From Diadema setosum (Eukaryota > Echinodermata > Echinoidea > Diadematoida > Diadematidae), in NCBI RefSeq assembly GCF_964275005.1, contig NC_092696.1, positions 24,868,972-24,932,971 on the forward strand: a stretch of DNA of 64,000 bases, written 5' to 3'. Below are positions 1-10,867 of the stretch, one piece after another. The notes beneath the pieces were generated by a model that saw only the letters and a program-made list of their open reading frames with translations, searched no databases and had not been told where the DNA came from. Position 1 is the stretch's first letter; every line of letters starts with the position of its first letter. The position numbers and the translations under genes were made by a program.

Positions 1-409
1 GAGCATTTTGACATCACACGTATTACGTAGATAATTGTTTTCGTCGGATTTGATAATAATTTTTGTAATGCGCATTCGTAATTATTCGTGTCATAAATTG
101 TAGTTATCTCTATAAACTCTCTGGTTGCCGATATACCAGGCAGTGGTTCTGCAACTATGATTTATTTCATTCATTAGTATCTTTGCTGTCCACAAAGGCA
201 ACCATTCGTTTGCTTCATATGCATTTTTTTTTTTTAAATACAGAACTTGACATATATTTTCATTTCACTCGTGAGTTTTACTTGGGAGTAATACCTCCTT
301 TTGCTCCATCCTTTCCATGATAATGATACTGCACAACCTACATCCTTTTCGTTTTGCGGTTAGGGAACGGGGGGGGGGGGGAGGGGCACCAGTGATGATC
401 AGTTCCTAC
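1..409 (-). other. PNP-A intron 3 (partial)
   Basis: This is the intron after exon 3, starting with GTAGGA on the minus strand. It contains a run of about 13 G (plus strand) some 30 bp from the exon and a stretch at about 240-320 that aligns with 16940-17015 in intron 3 of PNP-B. No other feature seen. Confidence 0.7.
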
Positions 410-3400
410 CTTCCAGGTGGGGTAACCTTCACAGAGATGAAACCGCCCCTGCATCATCACCACAGCTTTTCCCCTGAGCTTCCCGAATGCAAACTGACCA
501 ATATGACCTTCAACTGTATTCAAACGAGAATAAAGCGAGGGTATAAAGTGTAAATATCTCATTCATCAAAATGAATACTAAAGAAAAGAATTATGCTATT
601 GAGTGGCTTATCGAATATAAATGGTTCTGGAACATTGTAACAAGCAGACTACTGTTAAACTTTGTGGTTTTAAAGCAACTATCATTATTTCTCCAACGTG
701 TTCTGTAGCAAAGGCTTTTTTTCTTTGCCTTAGAATAAAAAAAAAAAAATGAGAATAACAGCGATGAAAGTTCGCCATAGATTAATGAATTATGAATTTA
801 GATTTTTAAAGGCCTCGTTTCGCATTGGCTGGTTTCCGTATCTGATCTGTTGCTGGTTTTTTTTTTCATAATTGTCGCCAATTATCATCTTTAATACTTG
901 ACTGATCTGAAATGAATCTACTCACCATAAGATTGCATGCTCAAACAGCATGTAACTCTACAAATTTCACAAAAATTACAAATATGTGTGTAAACGTGGT
1001 GATATACAGTTAGCAGCTGGTTAGCATGATGAATGAAACAGATGTTGATACGCATTACGATGTCCAGTGATAATTCTCTACACAGTCATATCTCGGCTAT
1101 TTCAGCCCAACCTACCAGTACTAACGGGAAAGTTTTGAATCTTCTCGTATGGAATGTTGTGTCTCTCGTCCAGTTTGTCTGCCATCCCCGCGAGTCCACT
1201 GCCGCAGATGATGCCGATTTTCGGACGATGCGGTTGCTGTGACAACAGATATTCTGCCATGGCCTTATAATTCTCGTATGTGTACCTGGCGACGATGAAA
1301 GCACCATTACCACAAACATCGTGTTTAAATCATTTCCTTTACTTCTCCGATATGGAAAATGAAGATGACGAATTCATTACCAAGACGATGATAATGATAA
1401 TCATGGAACAATCACATTTCCATGCACACAGAGAAATATCATGCAATGGAAACTCTAATAACAATGGTGGCGCTATCCCACTTCTATTTACAGCATGCAT
1501 CCTCATCCTAGTAAGGAAGGGGTTTAAAGGAAACTTCCAGATGATTTTCAGACTTTTAGATAAAAAGAGAGTATAAAAGACAGTGATGAAAAAATACAAG
1601 AAAATGTTAGGAAAAAAAGTAATGGTTTGATACGACGTTATAAAAGCTATGTCATTATGTATAGAAGATGTTCGAGAAAAAGTACTCAAAAAGATGTGAT
1701 TAAACATAAACTGTTACAAAACAATGTAGTTCAAGAAGCACATGGACGATTTTAAGGAGCCTAACTGGCTCTGGAGTTAAGAAAAAATATTTTACCCACG
1801 ACTATTCATTGGAATGATAAAGAAATAACTGAGAACTGCGCGATAAAATAATGCGTTGAATTCATATTTCATTGATATTGGAGATTGTGTTGCAAGACAA
1901 TACCATTATGATGATCAATGTATGCAATATCTATGTTCACAAAAACCGGGTAAATGCCTTTTTCTTGCCACGCACTCCTTTAGAGATTATTGAGATTGTG
2001 CGTAATTTAGAAGATTGAGAATTTAGAATGGTAAAGTCAGTATCATATTTGATATATCCCGATATGTGCAATACTCAATCTATCATTTAAAACAGGCATT
2101 GGTCCTAAGCAAAAAATGATTAAGATTGCGAAAGTTAGTCCTATTTCTAAAGGTGGCGATTCATCGCCCTGTGTATATTTCATATTGATGCTGTCAACAA
2201 TTATTTTAGAAAAGTTTGTATTCACGTAATCTGGATAAGTTAATGCTACATACGAATAGCCAGTATGGATTTAGGGCGGGTCACTCCATATTTCTGCCAT
2301 TATTGAATTACATGAAGTTGTTAATATATTGGGCAATAGAAATTGAATTATTTTTAGCATTATTTTGATACTCTCGATCATGCAATTTTGTTACATAAGC
2401 TAAATTTGTATGCAATTCGTGGAGTAACATATAAAGGTCTTGTAAGTTATTCTAGTAAGCCTGCTGTTATGCTGCTGTAATTTGAGCAGTTAGCTCGACT
2501 TGCGATCAGCATCTACTGCAATAAAGCTTTCAGAATGAATTTATAAGCCTTAACAAAAGTTAAACAGGGGCCGTATACTATTTCTCTGAACGTATCGTCC
2601 CCTTCTTAAGTTTGGTCTGAATTAATCCCAACTTTGGGTTCAATCTTAGGCTCGGTATTGTTCCCAAATGGGTCAGTGAAAGAGTTTCAGTGTTCTTAGG
2701 ACTGATTGATCCCCAAATTATTCGTAAGTTCGATAGAATTCAAAATAGAAATGATTTTAGAGCTTATTGAAATACCCCGATGATTCATGTACGCATGGCC
2801 GCTTATGAAGATTATGTTCTACACGTGATGTGATCAAATCATTGGGCAATGTTCCACCATGTAACTTGGTGCACAGAATGAAGGTTAAAGTTAGCTTTTA
2901 TCTATATTCTAAGTCGCGTGCTTGGCCTGCAGAAGCGTGATGTTCATGAAAGCGAGAGAATATTAATCAGAGGGGTGAAGGTTTGAGGTGTGAATTCTCT
3001 TCAAGTTATCTCCCTCTGAAGTTCGTAAGATCGCAACTGCTGATCTGTAATTTAATTAAAATGTCGGGAAAAAAAAGGAAACACGGGACTCGAACCTGTC
3101 ATCTATTGCTTTCCGGTCAGCGACACCACCACCAGACTATCTCTGTTTGCCGGCAGTGGCACGATGAACTTGGAACTAAAGTAGATGACAGGTTCGAGTC
3201 CCGTGGTTCCTTTTTTCCAACGCAATCCCAACGATACCACCGGTCGTACCACCATAACAGGTGATAACACAAACAAAAATAGCAAGTTTTAGAAGATATA
3301 CTGCTCAGCAAATACTAGAAAAGAGGGAAAAGAGGATAATGTTTCAGTATATATTTTTTTTTTCATCATGGCCAAAACAAACAATTTTGTCGCTAAAACT

Positions 3401-6297
3401 GAAGAAAGTATTAGAAGTAAAGCAAATCGATGTTTGCTCCTTTCAACAAAGTGAGTCAATAATAAAGTCAAAATGAATGACAAAACATCAATACGGGCAC
3501 TCTGGAAAATATTGTCACTGACGAATGGGGCAATTTTAGCCAACTTTGTCGGGAAGCTATGACAAGAAGAGTAACATTATCAGTCTGTGCAGTGGCTGGA
3601 ATGTCTGAAGGTATCTAACTAACTCCCCAGAAGTGCACATAGAGCTTTGGTCACGCTAATTGCGTGAAAGAGAGATCGTGGAAGAGAGATCACCCTTTCA
3701 GGTGATGTTGGTTATTCCGAAGTTCGTTAATCTGTAAAAGAAATTAGAAAGTTCGTGATTCCGCAGACCATTAATCCGAAAACGAAATAAGGCGCATTAT
3801 TCCGAAGGTTCGTTAATCCGAAATGAAATAAGGTTCGTTGTTCTCAAGGTTCTTTAATCCGAAAACAAAGTAAGGGTCATTATTCCCAAGGTTCGTTAAT
3901 CCGAAAACAATATAATAAGGGTCATCATTGCGAAGGTTCGTTAATCCGCAAATGATATGAGGTTCGGTTCAATATCCGAAAATGAAAAGAAGGTGCGTAC
4001 TAATGAACCTTCAAAATTACCTTTTTTCGTTTTCTGATTAACGAACCTTTTTTTTTTTCTTTTTAATTTCCGGATTAACAACCTGCGGAACAACGACCCT
4101 TATTTCATCTTCGGATTAACGAATCTTCGGAATAATGAATCTCCGAAGATTGTTAATCCGAAAACGAAATAAGGCGCATTATTCCGAAAGTTCGTTTAAT
4201 AATCAATCCGAAAACGAAGTAAGGGTCATTATTTCGGAGGTTCGACTACCCGAAAATGAAATAAGGTTCATGATTCCCAAGGTTCGTTAATCCGAAAACA
4301 ATATAAGGGTCATCATTGCGAAGGTTAGTTAATCCGCAAATGATATGAGATTCGGTTCAATATCCGAAAATGAAAAGAAGGTGCGTACTATTGAACCTTC
4401 GGAATTACGAACCTTATTTCAGTTTTTGATTAAAGAACCTTTTTTTTTTTTTTTTTCTAATTTCCGGATTTAACGAACCTGCATGAACAACGACCCTTAT
4501 TTCATTTTCGGATTAAGGAACTTTGGAAATAAAGAATCTTATCTTATTTCAGACTAACGAACCTTCGAAATAACGAACTGTAACCACTCTTACACCCCCT
4601 GATGTACCACATATCGTCTCCATGAACCATGTATAGAGGAGAACCGTCAAGACTTAACAAGTCGAACAGCAATGCAGTCTAATACTCTGACCAAAAAAAA
4701 AAAAAAAAAAAGATCATGACGCATTCCCACAGCTCCTGTTCTTACCCCTGTTCTTTAATTCAACAGAGAACCTACCGAGAAAATCACGTTTGCGATATTT
4801 GCTTTTTGATCGTTCTGATAATTGACAGAAATAATAAAAACACGAATGTTTAAATATTAGACCCTTCTTAAGTTGGTTGTACGTGACATCAAATAGGCAT
4901 AATCAATGGCAATGGGAGTTGTCTTATCGTAAATGAGTAGTACACGTACAAAGATCTCAAAGTTCGACGTTGTCGTTTATCTAAACATTATGGCCTATTG
5001 TCAAGGTAATAAACCTTTACCCGACATACACACCGATGTAAATAACTGTTTGAGTACAACACATGAAATGAAAGACAGACACATTCTAAGGCATGTTGAT
5101 ATGATATGTTGTACAAATAATACACATCAGTGAGGACATTATAGTGAGAATTACCGACACATTGTACCTTTGGAACAATCTAACAAAGCCCGCATCGATT
5201 GCCGAAGGCGATTTGACTGTTTCGAAGGTACCGAGTGTGGGTAATTGTACTAATGCGCGAACAAAACTATGTGTATTATTTGTTTTATAAAACGAAGCAG
5301 ATTCTCTAAAGAATTTCAGCTGTGTGCCTCTTGAATTCCTTGATAGTTTTCGTGAGTAAGTATATTAATGTAAAACGATGAAATCTCGCCTATATAGTTG
5401 TCATCGCCACGATAAAGTGCTAGTGACCAGTCATAAGCAAAATTACGTGTTAAATGAAAAATAAAAGCCTGGTCACGTGTACATTTTTGACCAATCATTC
5501 GATGAGGATCTGCTTCATCTTTCTATTTAATGTAGTTCATACAAACAAATATCAAAGTTCTACTTTAACTTCTGTTATAGATATACATGTGCATTGTACT
5601 ATCATTTCTGGGCACTTTATTGTTCCGCGGAGGAATATGTAAATAAAGAGTTCGACAAGAGGACCGAGATCGACGAAACACCTTGTTTGAGAGTCTGGGT
5701 ATTTTTGGTGGTTATGATGGTTCGTTAGGCCAAGTTAACCTCCGTAACACTTCTTTTTGGTATCCCATTCGGGCCACAGAAATCGTCAAATCTAATTTTG
5801 GAGGCAACACAATAAAATTTGATGGCCCGAAAAATAAAGAAAAACATTGAAAAAAAATGATGCAATAACCATGATTATTATGTGGAAAATGACAGGTATG
5901 ATAAAGGGTTTCAAATACTACGTGCTCTGAATAAGTGGTAAAAAAGAAAAAAAATGATATGAAATAATTCACCAGTGCGGTGATATGATTTTACACCATG
6001 ATAAAATAACGTGAAAATTAGCTGGCATGATAAAGAATTCAAATATGAGTACTGTGACTAAGTTCGCTAAGTCTGACAGAGTTAATTCATAATACTGAAT
6101 TGTGGCATGTGCATGAGAGAGGGAGAGAGAGAGAGAGACATTCGTATACAATTAGATACAGTAGATAGACAATGAAATAATAACCGTCCTATTACAATCA
6201 CTGTCAGAGAAGATGCACTTATCTGATCCGTTTTCAGATACAATGTAGAATTACAGTATGTATTCCATCGATGACATACAACTTACTTGGTTTCCAT
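410..6297 (-). CDS. PNP: Purine nucleoside phosphorylase, copy A (5' part; gene runs off the left edge)
   Basis: PNP splits purine nucleosides with phosphate into free base and (deoxy)ribose-1-phosphate in the cytosolic purine salvage pathway. Three coding exons are visible: 6287-6297 (ATG plus 8 nt), 1116-1285 and 410-513, with GT/AG borders and matching phase. Together they give METK then [12 protein letters not shown], the SGSG-type phosphate loop as [15 protein letters not shown] (His64) and [13 protein letters not shown] (Arg84, His86). Numbering follows human PNP without gaps. The later exons (sugar, base and trimer contacts) lie left of the window. Position 88, Tyr in human PNP, is Cys here. 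It differs from copy B at about 12 of the 91 residues encoded by exons 2-3. Codon structure is clean, so I see no sign of a pseudogene in the visible part. The family call is sure; activity is unknown because the 3' half is absent. Confidence 0.85.
514..1115 (-). other. PNP-A intron 2
   Basis: A 602-bp intron between exons 2 and 3. The stretch near 1025-1050 is alignable to intron 2 of PNP-B near 18055-18080. No repeat or other gene was recognised. Confidence 0.7.
3067..3218. repeat. Inverted repeat with tRNA T-arm (B-box) sequence in both arms
   Basis: The right arm (3183-3218) reads GATGACAGGTTCGAGTCCCG and ends in CCTTTTTTCC; the left arm (3067-3104) is its reverse complement with few differences. 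GGTTCGAGTCCCG is a canonical tRNA B-box/T-arm. The spacer is about 78 bp. It may be two head-to-head tRNA-derived SINE ends or a folded tRNA-like unit. No complete cloverleaf is evident, so I do not call a tRNA gene. Confidence 0.6.
3695..4600. repeat. Fold-back element of short tandem units, copy 1
   Basis: The left part repeats a motif of about 40 bp containing GGTTCGTTAATCCGAAAA and AATAAGG(G/C)(T/G)CATTATTCCG; around 4000-4140 the motif appears in reverse complement (CGGATTAACGAACC), then turns direct again and inverts again up to about 4580. The ends read AGGTGATGTTGGTTATTCCG and CGAACTGTAACC, as in copy 2. The whole can fold into long hairpins. It is absent from the matching place in intron 1 of PNP-B, so it arrived after the gene duplication or was lost from copy B. 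Confidence 0.75.
6287..6297 (-). other. PNP: PNP-A exon 1 (11-nt coding part, start codon)
   Basis: The minus strand reads ATGGAAACCAA followed by GTAAGT, a consensus 5' splice site. The last two bases join the first G of exon 2 (1285) to give M-E-T-K-Y-T-Y-E, matching human M-E-N-G-Y-T-Y-E in length and phase. The same arrangement is found for copy B at 26853-26863, and the DNA upstream of both ATGs is alignable, which is what identifies so short an exon. Confidence 0.8.
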
Positions 6298-6714
6298 GTT
6301 CTTGTTATCCGTCAGTTTGTCTTTATGTACTTATAATGGGTTTCCTTTTGCTGTTTGACCACCAGCCACAACGTTTTTCACTCCACAACTTCGGCGAAGG
6401 CGATACATTATTGAATGTTCCTCCCCTCGATTAACCCCAGGCACACCTGAATAAGTTAAAACTTCTAAGTACATGATTAAAAAATATCATTCGTTCATGT
6501 TGTGACACGTCGCATTTATACGAGGTCCCCGCAATCAAACAGAAAACTTTGATACCAGTTGATTTTAGAAGGGTGTGATACTGAACTTGGTTGTATACAA
6601 GACTGTGTACCCAATGCCTTGAAGTTTTTTATATAGGCCTATTCATAAATGGTTAAATTACATAGTGCATACAATCTCTTCGTTATCAGCTCTGGGCCGG
6701 TTTATACTGGTGAT
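6298..6714 (-). promoter_or_regulatory. 5' flank of PNP-A, conserved with that of PNP-B
   Basis: The first 350 bp or so upstream of the PNP-A ATG align imperfectly with 26864-27200 upstream of PNP-B, for example around GGCACACCTGA (6440 and 27020) and TACCAG(T/C)(T/C)GATTTTA (6554 and 27133). The stretch probably contains the 5' UTR and promoter. No TATA box or other element could be defined by eye. Confidence 0.45.
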
Positions 6715-7100
6715 GTTTGTTGTTCTCAAGATCGTTATTCCGAAAGTTTGTTATTCCGAAACACACCTAATTCAATATAAATAGGTTGTCGTTAATCATG
6801 TTAATCCAAACATTTTATGGCATTACTTCGTATGGGGCAAATTATTTGTATAGGGCCCCATTTTTCTCTCTCTCTTCTTTCTTTCTATAAAACAACAACA
6901 ACATTACTTCGTTATACGTTATTCCGAAAATGAAATAAGTAGACTTTTTTTTTTAATTGATCAAGCGAAAATTAAAAAAAAAGGTACATGCAATGCAAAC
7001 CTTCGGAACTGCGAACCTTCGGAAATGAACCTTATTTCGTTTTCAAATTAACACATCTTATGAATAAAGAACATTCGGAATTACAAACTGTAACCGGCTT
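6715..7100. repeat. Fold-back element, copy 2 (shorter, diverged)
   Basis: Shares unit motifs with copy 1 (TTATTCCGAAA, CCTTCGGAA, AACCTTATTTCGTTTTC) and similar ends (GGTGATGTTTGTTGTTC and ACAAACTGTAACC). The middle (about 6780-6900) is unrelated or degenerate sequence. It lies roughly 420 bp upstream of the PNP-A start codon. Confidence 0.6.
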
Positions 7101-7184
7101 TTGCTGTGATCGGCATTGCCACACTTTTGATAAATTAATATTTTATTGGACTTAAAAAATGTTAATCGCCAAAGTGTACAGGCC

Positions 7185-7823
7185 TCCTAAGTTTATGGAG
7201 GGACAAGACCGATCAATGGGAAGGAGTTAAAGGAGGGGGGGGGGGGGGGGTGGCATCTCCTCCCGGGACAAGACCGATCAAGGGGAAGGAGTTAAAGGAG
7301 GGGGGGGGGTGGCATCTCCTCCCACACGAGGGAATTTGCATTTTAGAATTCGAATCCAACGATCTGGCGCACAGTTTTGGTGGAATATCTGGAAATCTGT
7401 CAATCGAAAAAATGCACAATAGTCTATGAAGGGAGACCGAGCGAAGGAATTTGGTGCCTGTGGGACGAGGTATCCTCCCTGAGGACGCCCTTTCCCTGAG
7501 GGAGCCTTTGCATTTTTATAATTGAAATTCAGCGATCTAGTGCACACTGTTAGTACTCATGTTTAGAAAATTGACAGTTCCCTATTTATAAGTGCATACT
7601 ATAAGTCTTTAGAGGGTGACCGAGCAGGTGGAGGGTGTGGGAGGGGGATTTCTTCCCTCCCATTATACGATGGAGCTTGTGCATTTTCATCATCTTTTAA
7701 AAATTTGTTACTGAAATGAAATGGCCTCGAACGCATTTTAATGGAATCTTGGGAAATTGTCGATAGAAAATGTAAATAACCTGTGGAGGGATACCTAGCT
7801 GGGGGAAGATTTAGGAGAGGAAG

Positions 7824-7854
<31 letters not shown>

Positions 7855-8120
7855 ACACGTGCGTGCGTGCGCGAGCACACACACACACACACACACACAT
7901 TACATTTACATTTACATAATATTGCTTTTGCATTTAGAATTTAAGTGAACTATCATGTGCACCCTTTGATAGAATATTTTGTAATTTGTAGATTCCCACG
8001 AACGTACTAAGTCTATAAGGGACGGGGGGATGGAAGGGAATATGGTTAATTTTGTTAAAATTGATATTCATCGATCTGATGCACACTTTGGGTGAAATAT
8101 TTGGACAAGTTTCTATCACA
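7185..8120. repeat. Diverged tandem array, units of roughly 120-200 bp
   Basis: A motif made of GAGGGA..TTTGCATTTT..GAAATTCA(G/A)CGATCT(A/G)(G/T)(T/C)GCACAC followed by AATAT(C/T)T(G/T)G(G/A)AAA recurs near 7325, 7498, 7670, 7925 and 8045 with much divergence. At 7203-7325 a 60-bp unit with a G run is duplicated almost exactly. A CA microsatellite (about 7840-7900) interrupts it. Short open frames here are low-complexity and are not called as genes. Confidence 0.6.
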
Positions 8121-8219
8121 AAAAGTAGGCATATTGCAGTATACCAGGGTGGATGCGGTACATGACTACTATACCCCCACCTTGTGAGTTGGCGGTGAGA
8201 GGGAATATATACCTATTTA

Positions 8220-8509
8220 CTCTCTAAAAAAGATCGAGTGAAAATTTTCACTTTAAAAAGAGTGAATACAAAAAAGAGTGAATTTCGAGTGAAATTGGAG
8301 TGAATTTTGAGTGAAAATGCTCATTTTCACTCATTTTGGAGTGACGTCAGGGATCACTCCGAAATCTTCGAGTGATCCCTGACGTCACTCCAAAATGAGT
8401 GAAAATGAGCATTTTCACTCAAAATTCACTCCAATTTCACTCGAAATTCACTCTTTTTTGTATTCACTCTTTTTAGAGTGAAATTTTTCACTCGATTTTT
8501 TTTAGAGAG
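8220..8509. mobile_element. 290-bp near-perfect palindromic MITE flanked by TA
   Basis: The left arm starts CTCTCTAAAAAAGATCGAGTG, the right arm ends with the reverse complement, and the arms match almost throughout, meeting near 8363 at GAAATCTTCGAG. Both sides carry TA, as expected for a target duplication of the Tc1/mariner superfamily. Much of each arm is made of repeats of GAGTGAA(A/T). It has no coding capacity. Confidence 0.8.
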
Positions 8510-8529
8510 TACCTTTTTTTTTTAACTTA

Positions 8530-8825
8530 AGTTTCTGGGAGATACTTAAAAACCACTTTATAGAATGTTAAAAAGCATACAATTCTAAGAGGAATTCAAA
8601 GTTTATTTTGACGAAAATCAGCTTTGAAATGGCTTAGATATCCAAAAACAAAGAAAAACAAGGCAATCCTAATAAAAGGTGGGTCCCACCTTTTATAAGG
8701 ATTGCTTTATTTTGGATAATTCACCAATTTCAAAACCGATTTTCATCAAATGAATTTGGAATTTCTCTTAGAATTATTTGCTCTTTCATTTTTCATCAAT
8801 GGTTTCTCGTTATCTAAAAAAAAAA
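8530..8825. repeat. Imperfect palindrome (MITE-like)
   Basis: The centre is AAAGGTGGG/CCCACCTTT near 8680-8695 with AAGGCAATCCTAATA mirrored by TATAAGGATTGCTTT. Outer parts (AATTCTAAGAGGAATTC near 8581 and GAATTT..CTTAGAATTA near 8750) also pair. Arms are diverged, which suggests age. Confidence 0.55.
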
Positions 8826-9202
8826 AATCATGATCAAAAAGCGTTGGAAACCTCCAGCCCCAACTCAACCGAGACTGTACCATCCCTTTAACATTTTAGT
8901 AATGTTTAAGTAGGTCAGGGGGATCTTATGAATGTAAGTTTCGAGGAGTCGGGGTGCACAGACACCCCCCCCCCCCCCCCATACAGTACATCTAATTAAA
9001 AAAAAGGGGGTGGGTTGGACGAAATAGGAAATAATTTCTGCCGTGCATTGAAAACTCAAGTTGTATTTAACAGTAGACAAGAGTGGTTAAAAACATCATC
9101 ACAAATCTATGCTGGAAATATTTGTAAATGTATATGCATTATGAGTAGAAGTGTATGCATAAAATTGTTTTCTGTGCTTGTATTAGACATGGACGTAAGA
9201 GA

Positions 9203-9235
<33 letters not shown>

Positions 9236-9248
9236 AGAAAGAGAGAAG

Positions 9249-9603
9249 CAGTGGCGGATCCAGGAATTCCGTAAAGGGTTGGGGGCACAAAGCAGTTAGT
9301 TTATTTACCACATTCGGGTTTACTCAGCTGACAAGAAAAAAAAAAGGCCTCAACAGGTATTTCTCGTGCCACTTCCGGGTTTCATATCAGCTTATAAGAA
9401 AAGAAAAGAAAAGAAAAAGTTTAAGCAACAATACAATCGGCTGACAAGGATTGTTTCTTTCAAAAAGGAAAAAGAACAAAAATTAAAGGGGGTTTACGCG
9501 CCCCTTCAAATTTGTTTTCTTTTTATTACTTTGATAATAAACACAGAAAACAAAATAAAAGGAGGGGAGGGCGCCCGGTGCTCCCCTTCTGGATCCGCCA
9601 CTG
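9249..9603. mobile_element. MITE with CAGTGGCGGATCCAG terminal inverted repeats, copy 1
   Basis: Begins CAGTGGCGGATCCAGGAATT and ends CTTCTGGATCCGCCACTG. The next bases inside are G-rich at the left (GGGGGCAC) and mirrored by GGTGCTCCCC at the right. Termini beginning CAG(T)G are typical of hAT-type elements, but I see no clear 8-bp target duplication. A second copy is at 42232-42366. Confidence 0.65.
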
Positions 9604-10063
9604 ATAAGTTAAAAAAAGATGGTCTGTATATAACATATAGAGTTGTAGAGTGCAGAACCCAATTCAAAGTAGCAAACGAGCTCACATCTACTTAATTTAC
9701 GATGCCAAACGTCTACTACTAAGTAATGTTGATGTGCCTTTATCTTAACTTATTGTCTTTAAAGGAGAACTCCGGCTGATTTTCAGACTTTTACGCTTGA
9801 ACAACTATTAATTGGTTATATACTATAGGTAGAGAGTTACAGAAAGTATAGTGACTGGGATGTAAGGAATAAGAATGCTGGTTTCTCTGCTCAAAGACCA
9901 CAATTAATTCCACAAATCTAAACATGGAGCTGTCGATTTATGTACTACATACACGATGTGAAATTATGGAAATCACCTGGAATTCCCATTTAATCATTCT
10001 CAAGACAGTTCCATTCACTCTGTAAGTACTTGTTTGTTGCCTGAGAATTAAATATCATGCGTA

Positions 10064-10867
10064 GTAAGCCTGCCGCACACTATAAGACTTTCGGTCGCGA
10101 CTACGCGACTTTGGATCTGAAATAAACAAACGTGTTTATTATGAGACTATTGCTATTTAGGACCCCGTTTACAGTGCAAGGCCGGGCCGAGCCGCGGCCG
10201 AGCCAGGCCTCAATTGCGGTACTCGGCCCCGCAATTTCGTCCGTTTACAGTGCCGGGCTCGGCCCGGGCTTTTAGTTCAAACCTTTCAATATTTTGTCGC
10301 AGTGGCGCTCTGCTTCTAAACAAACACTATTATTGGGGGGGGGGGGGGCGGCGCCGGTCGCAATATTGTGGTATAGTCTGGTTTCCAAATCCTTTGCCAA
10401 CTGGACTCCGCGGCGACTCGCGGCGACTTCGTCGCCGCCCCGCGACGGAGTCGCCGCCTTTCCGAAGGCAAAGGCCTCTGCAGGACAAAACCACCTTAAA
10501 CTATATTAGTTTTCGACGTTGAGGGCGTTAATATCCTGAATAGCGAAACAGTATGGGCAGAGGGTCTGGAAGCCAGACTAAATTTGGTACCGCATTTGGC
10601 CCAGTTTGCGTTTACAGTGAGAAAAGGCCGGGCTCGGCCGCGGTCGAGCCGCGGCCGAGTCTACCTCCAGAGCTTGGCCAAATGCGCGGCCGATTTTGGT
10701 ACCGCATTTTTTGGCCTTTTGCGCGTTTACAGTTAAATGAAGGCCGGGCTCGGCCGCGGCCGAGCCCGGCCTTTTCACTCACTGTAAACGGGGTCTAGGT
10801 CAGATCCAAAGTCGCCTTGTCCATGTTGTCGTGCGACCGAAAGTCGTATAGTGTGCGGCGGGCTTTA
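10064..10867. mobile_element. Outer inverted-repeat element hosting a nested MITE
   Basis: The left end TAAGCCTGCCGCACACTATA and following CTTTCGGTCGC..GACTTTGGATCTGA pair with the right end, CAGATCCAAAGTCG..GCGACCGAAAGTCGTATAG and GTGTGCGGCGGGCTTTA. The arms are each about 60-70 bp. A second element (10161-10795) lies between them. No coding capacity. Confidence 0.7.
10161..10795. mobile_element. Inner GC-rich MITE with GACCCCGTTTACAGTG termini
   Basis: Starts GACCCCGTTTACAGTG and ends CACTGTAAACGGGGTC, flanked by TAG on both sides (a 3-bp duplication, as made by Harbinger/PIF-type elements). The body is made of further inverted repeats of GGCCGGGCTCGGCCGCGGCC, and around 10400-10460 a third palindromic core GGCGACTTCGTCGCC. 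It is far more GC-rich than its surroundings. Confidence 0.7.

Larger units (their letters stand above)
1286..6286 (-). other. PNP-A intron 1
   Basis: A 5.0-kb intron. Segments at about 3340-3690 and 4600-5000 align with 25240-25590 and 25600-26230 in intron 1 of PNP-B. The intervening fold-back element (3695-4600) is missing from copy B. A tRNA-like inverted repeat sits at 3067-3218. The stretches 1300-3060 and 5000-6280 hold no coding sequence that I can support. Confidence 0.7.

Noticed and set aside
3695-4600. CRISPR-like spacing of short repeats
   Set aside because: Units vary, invert and lack unique spacers, and the host is a eukaryote.
9015-9695. Chain of plus-strand frames rich in Arg/Glu/Lys
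   Set aside because: They cover a GA microsatellite and a MITE and have no known domain.
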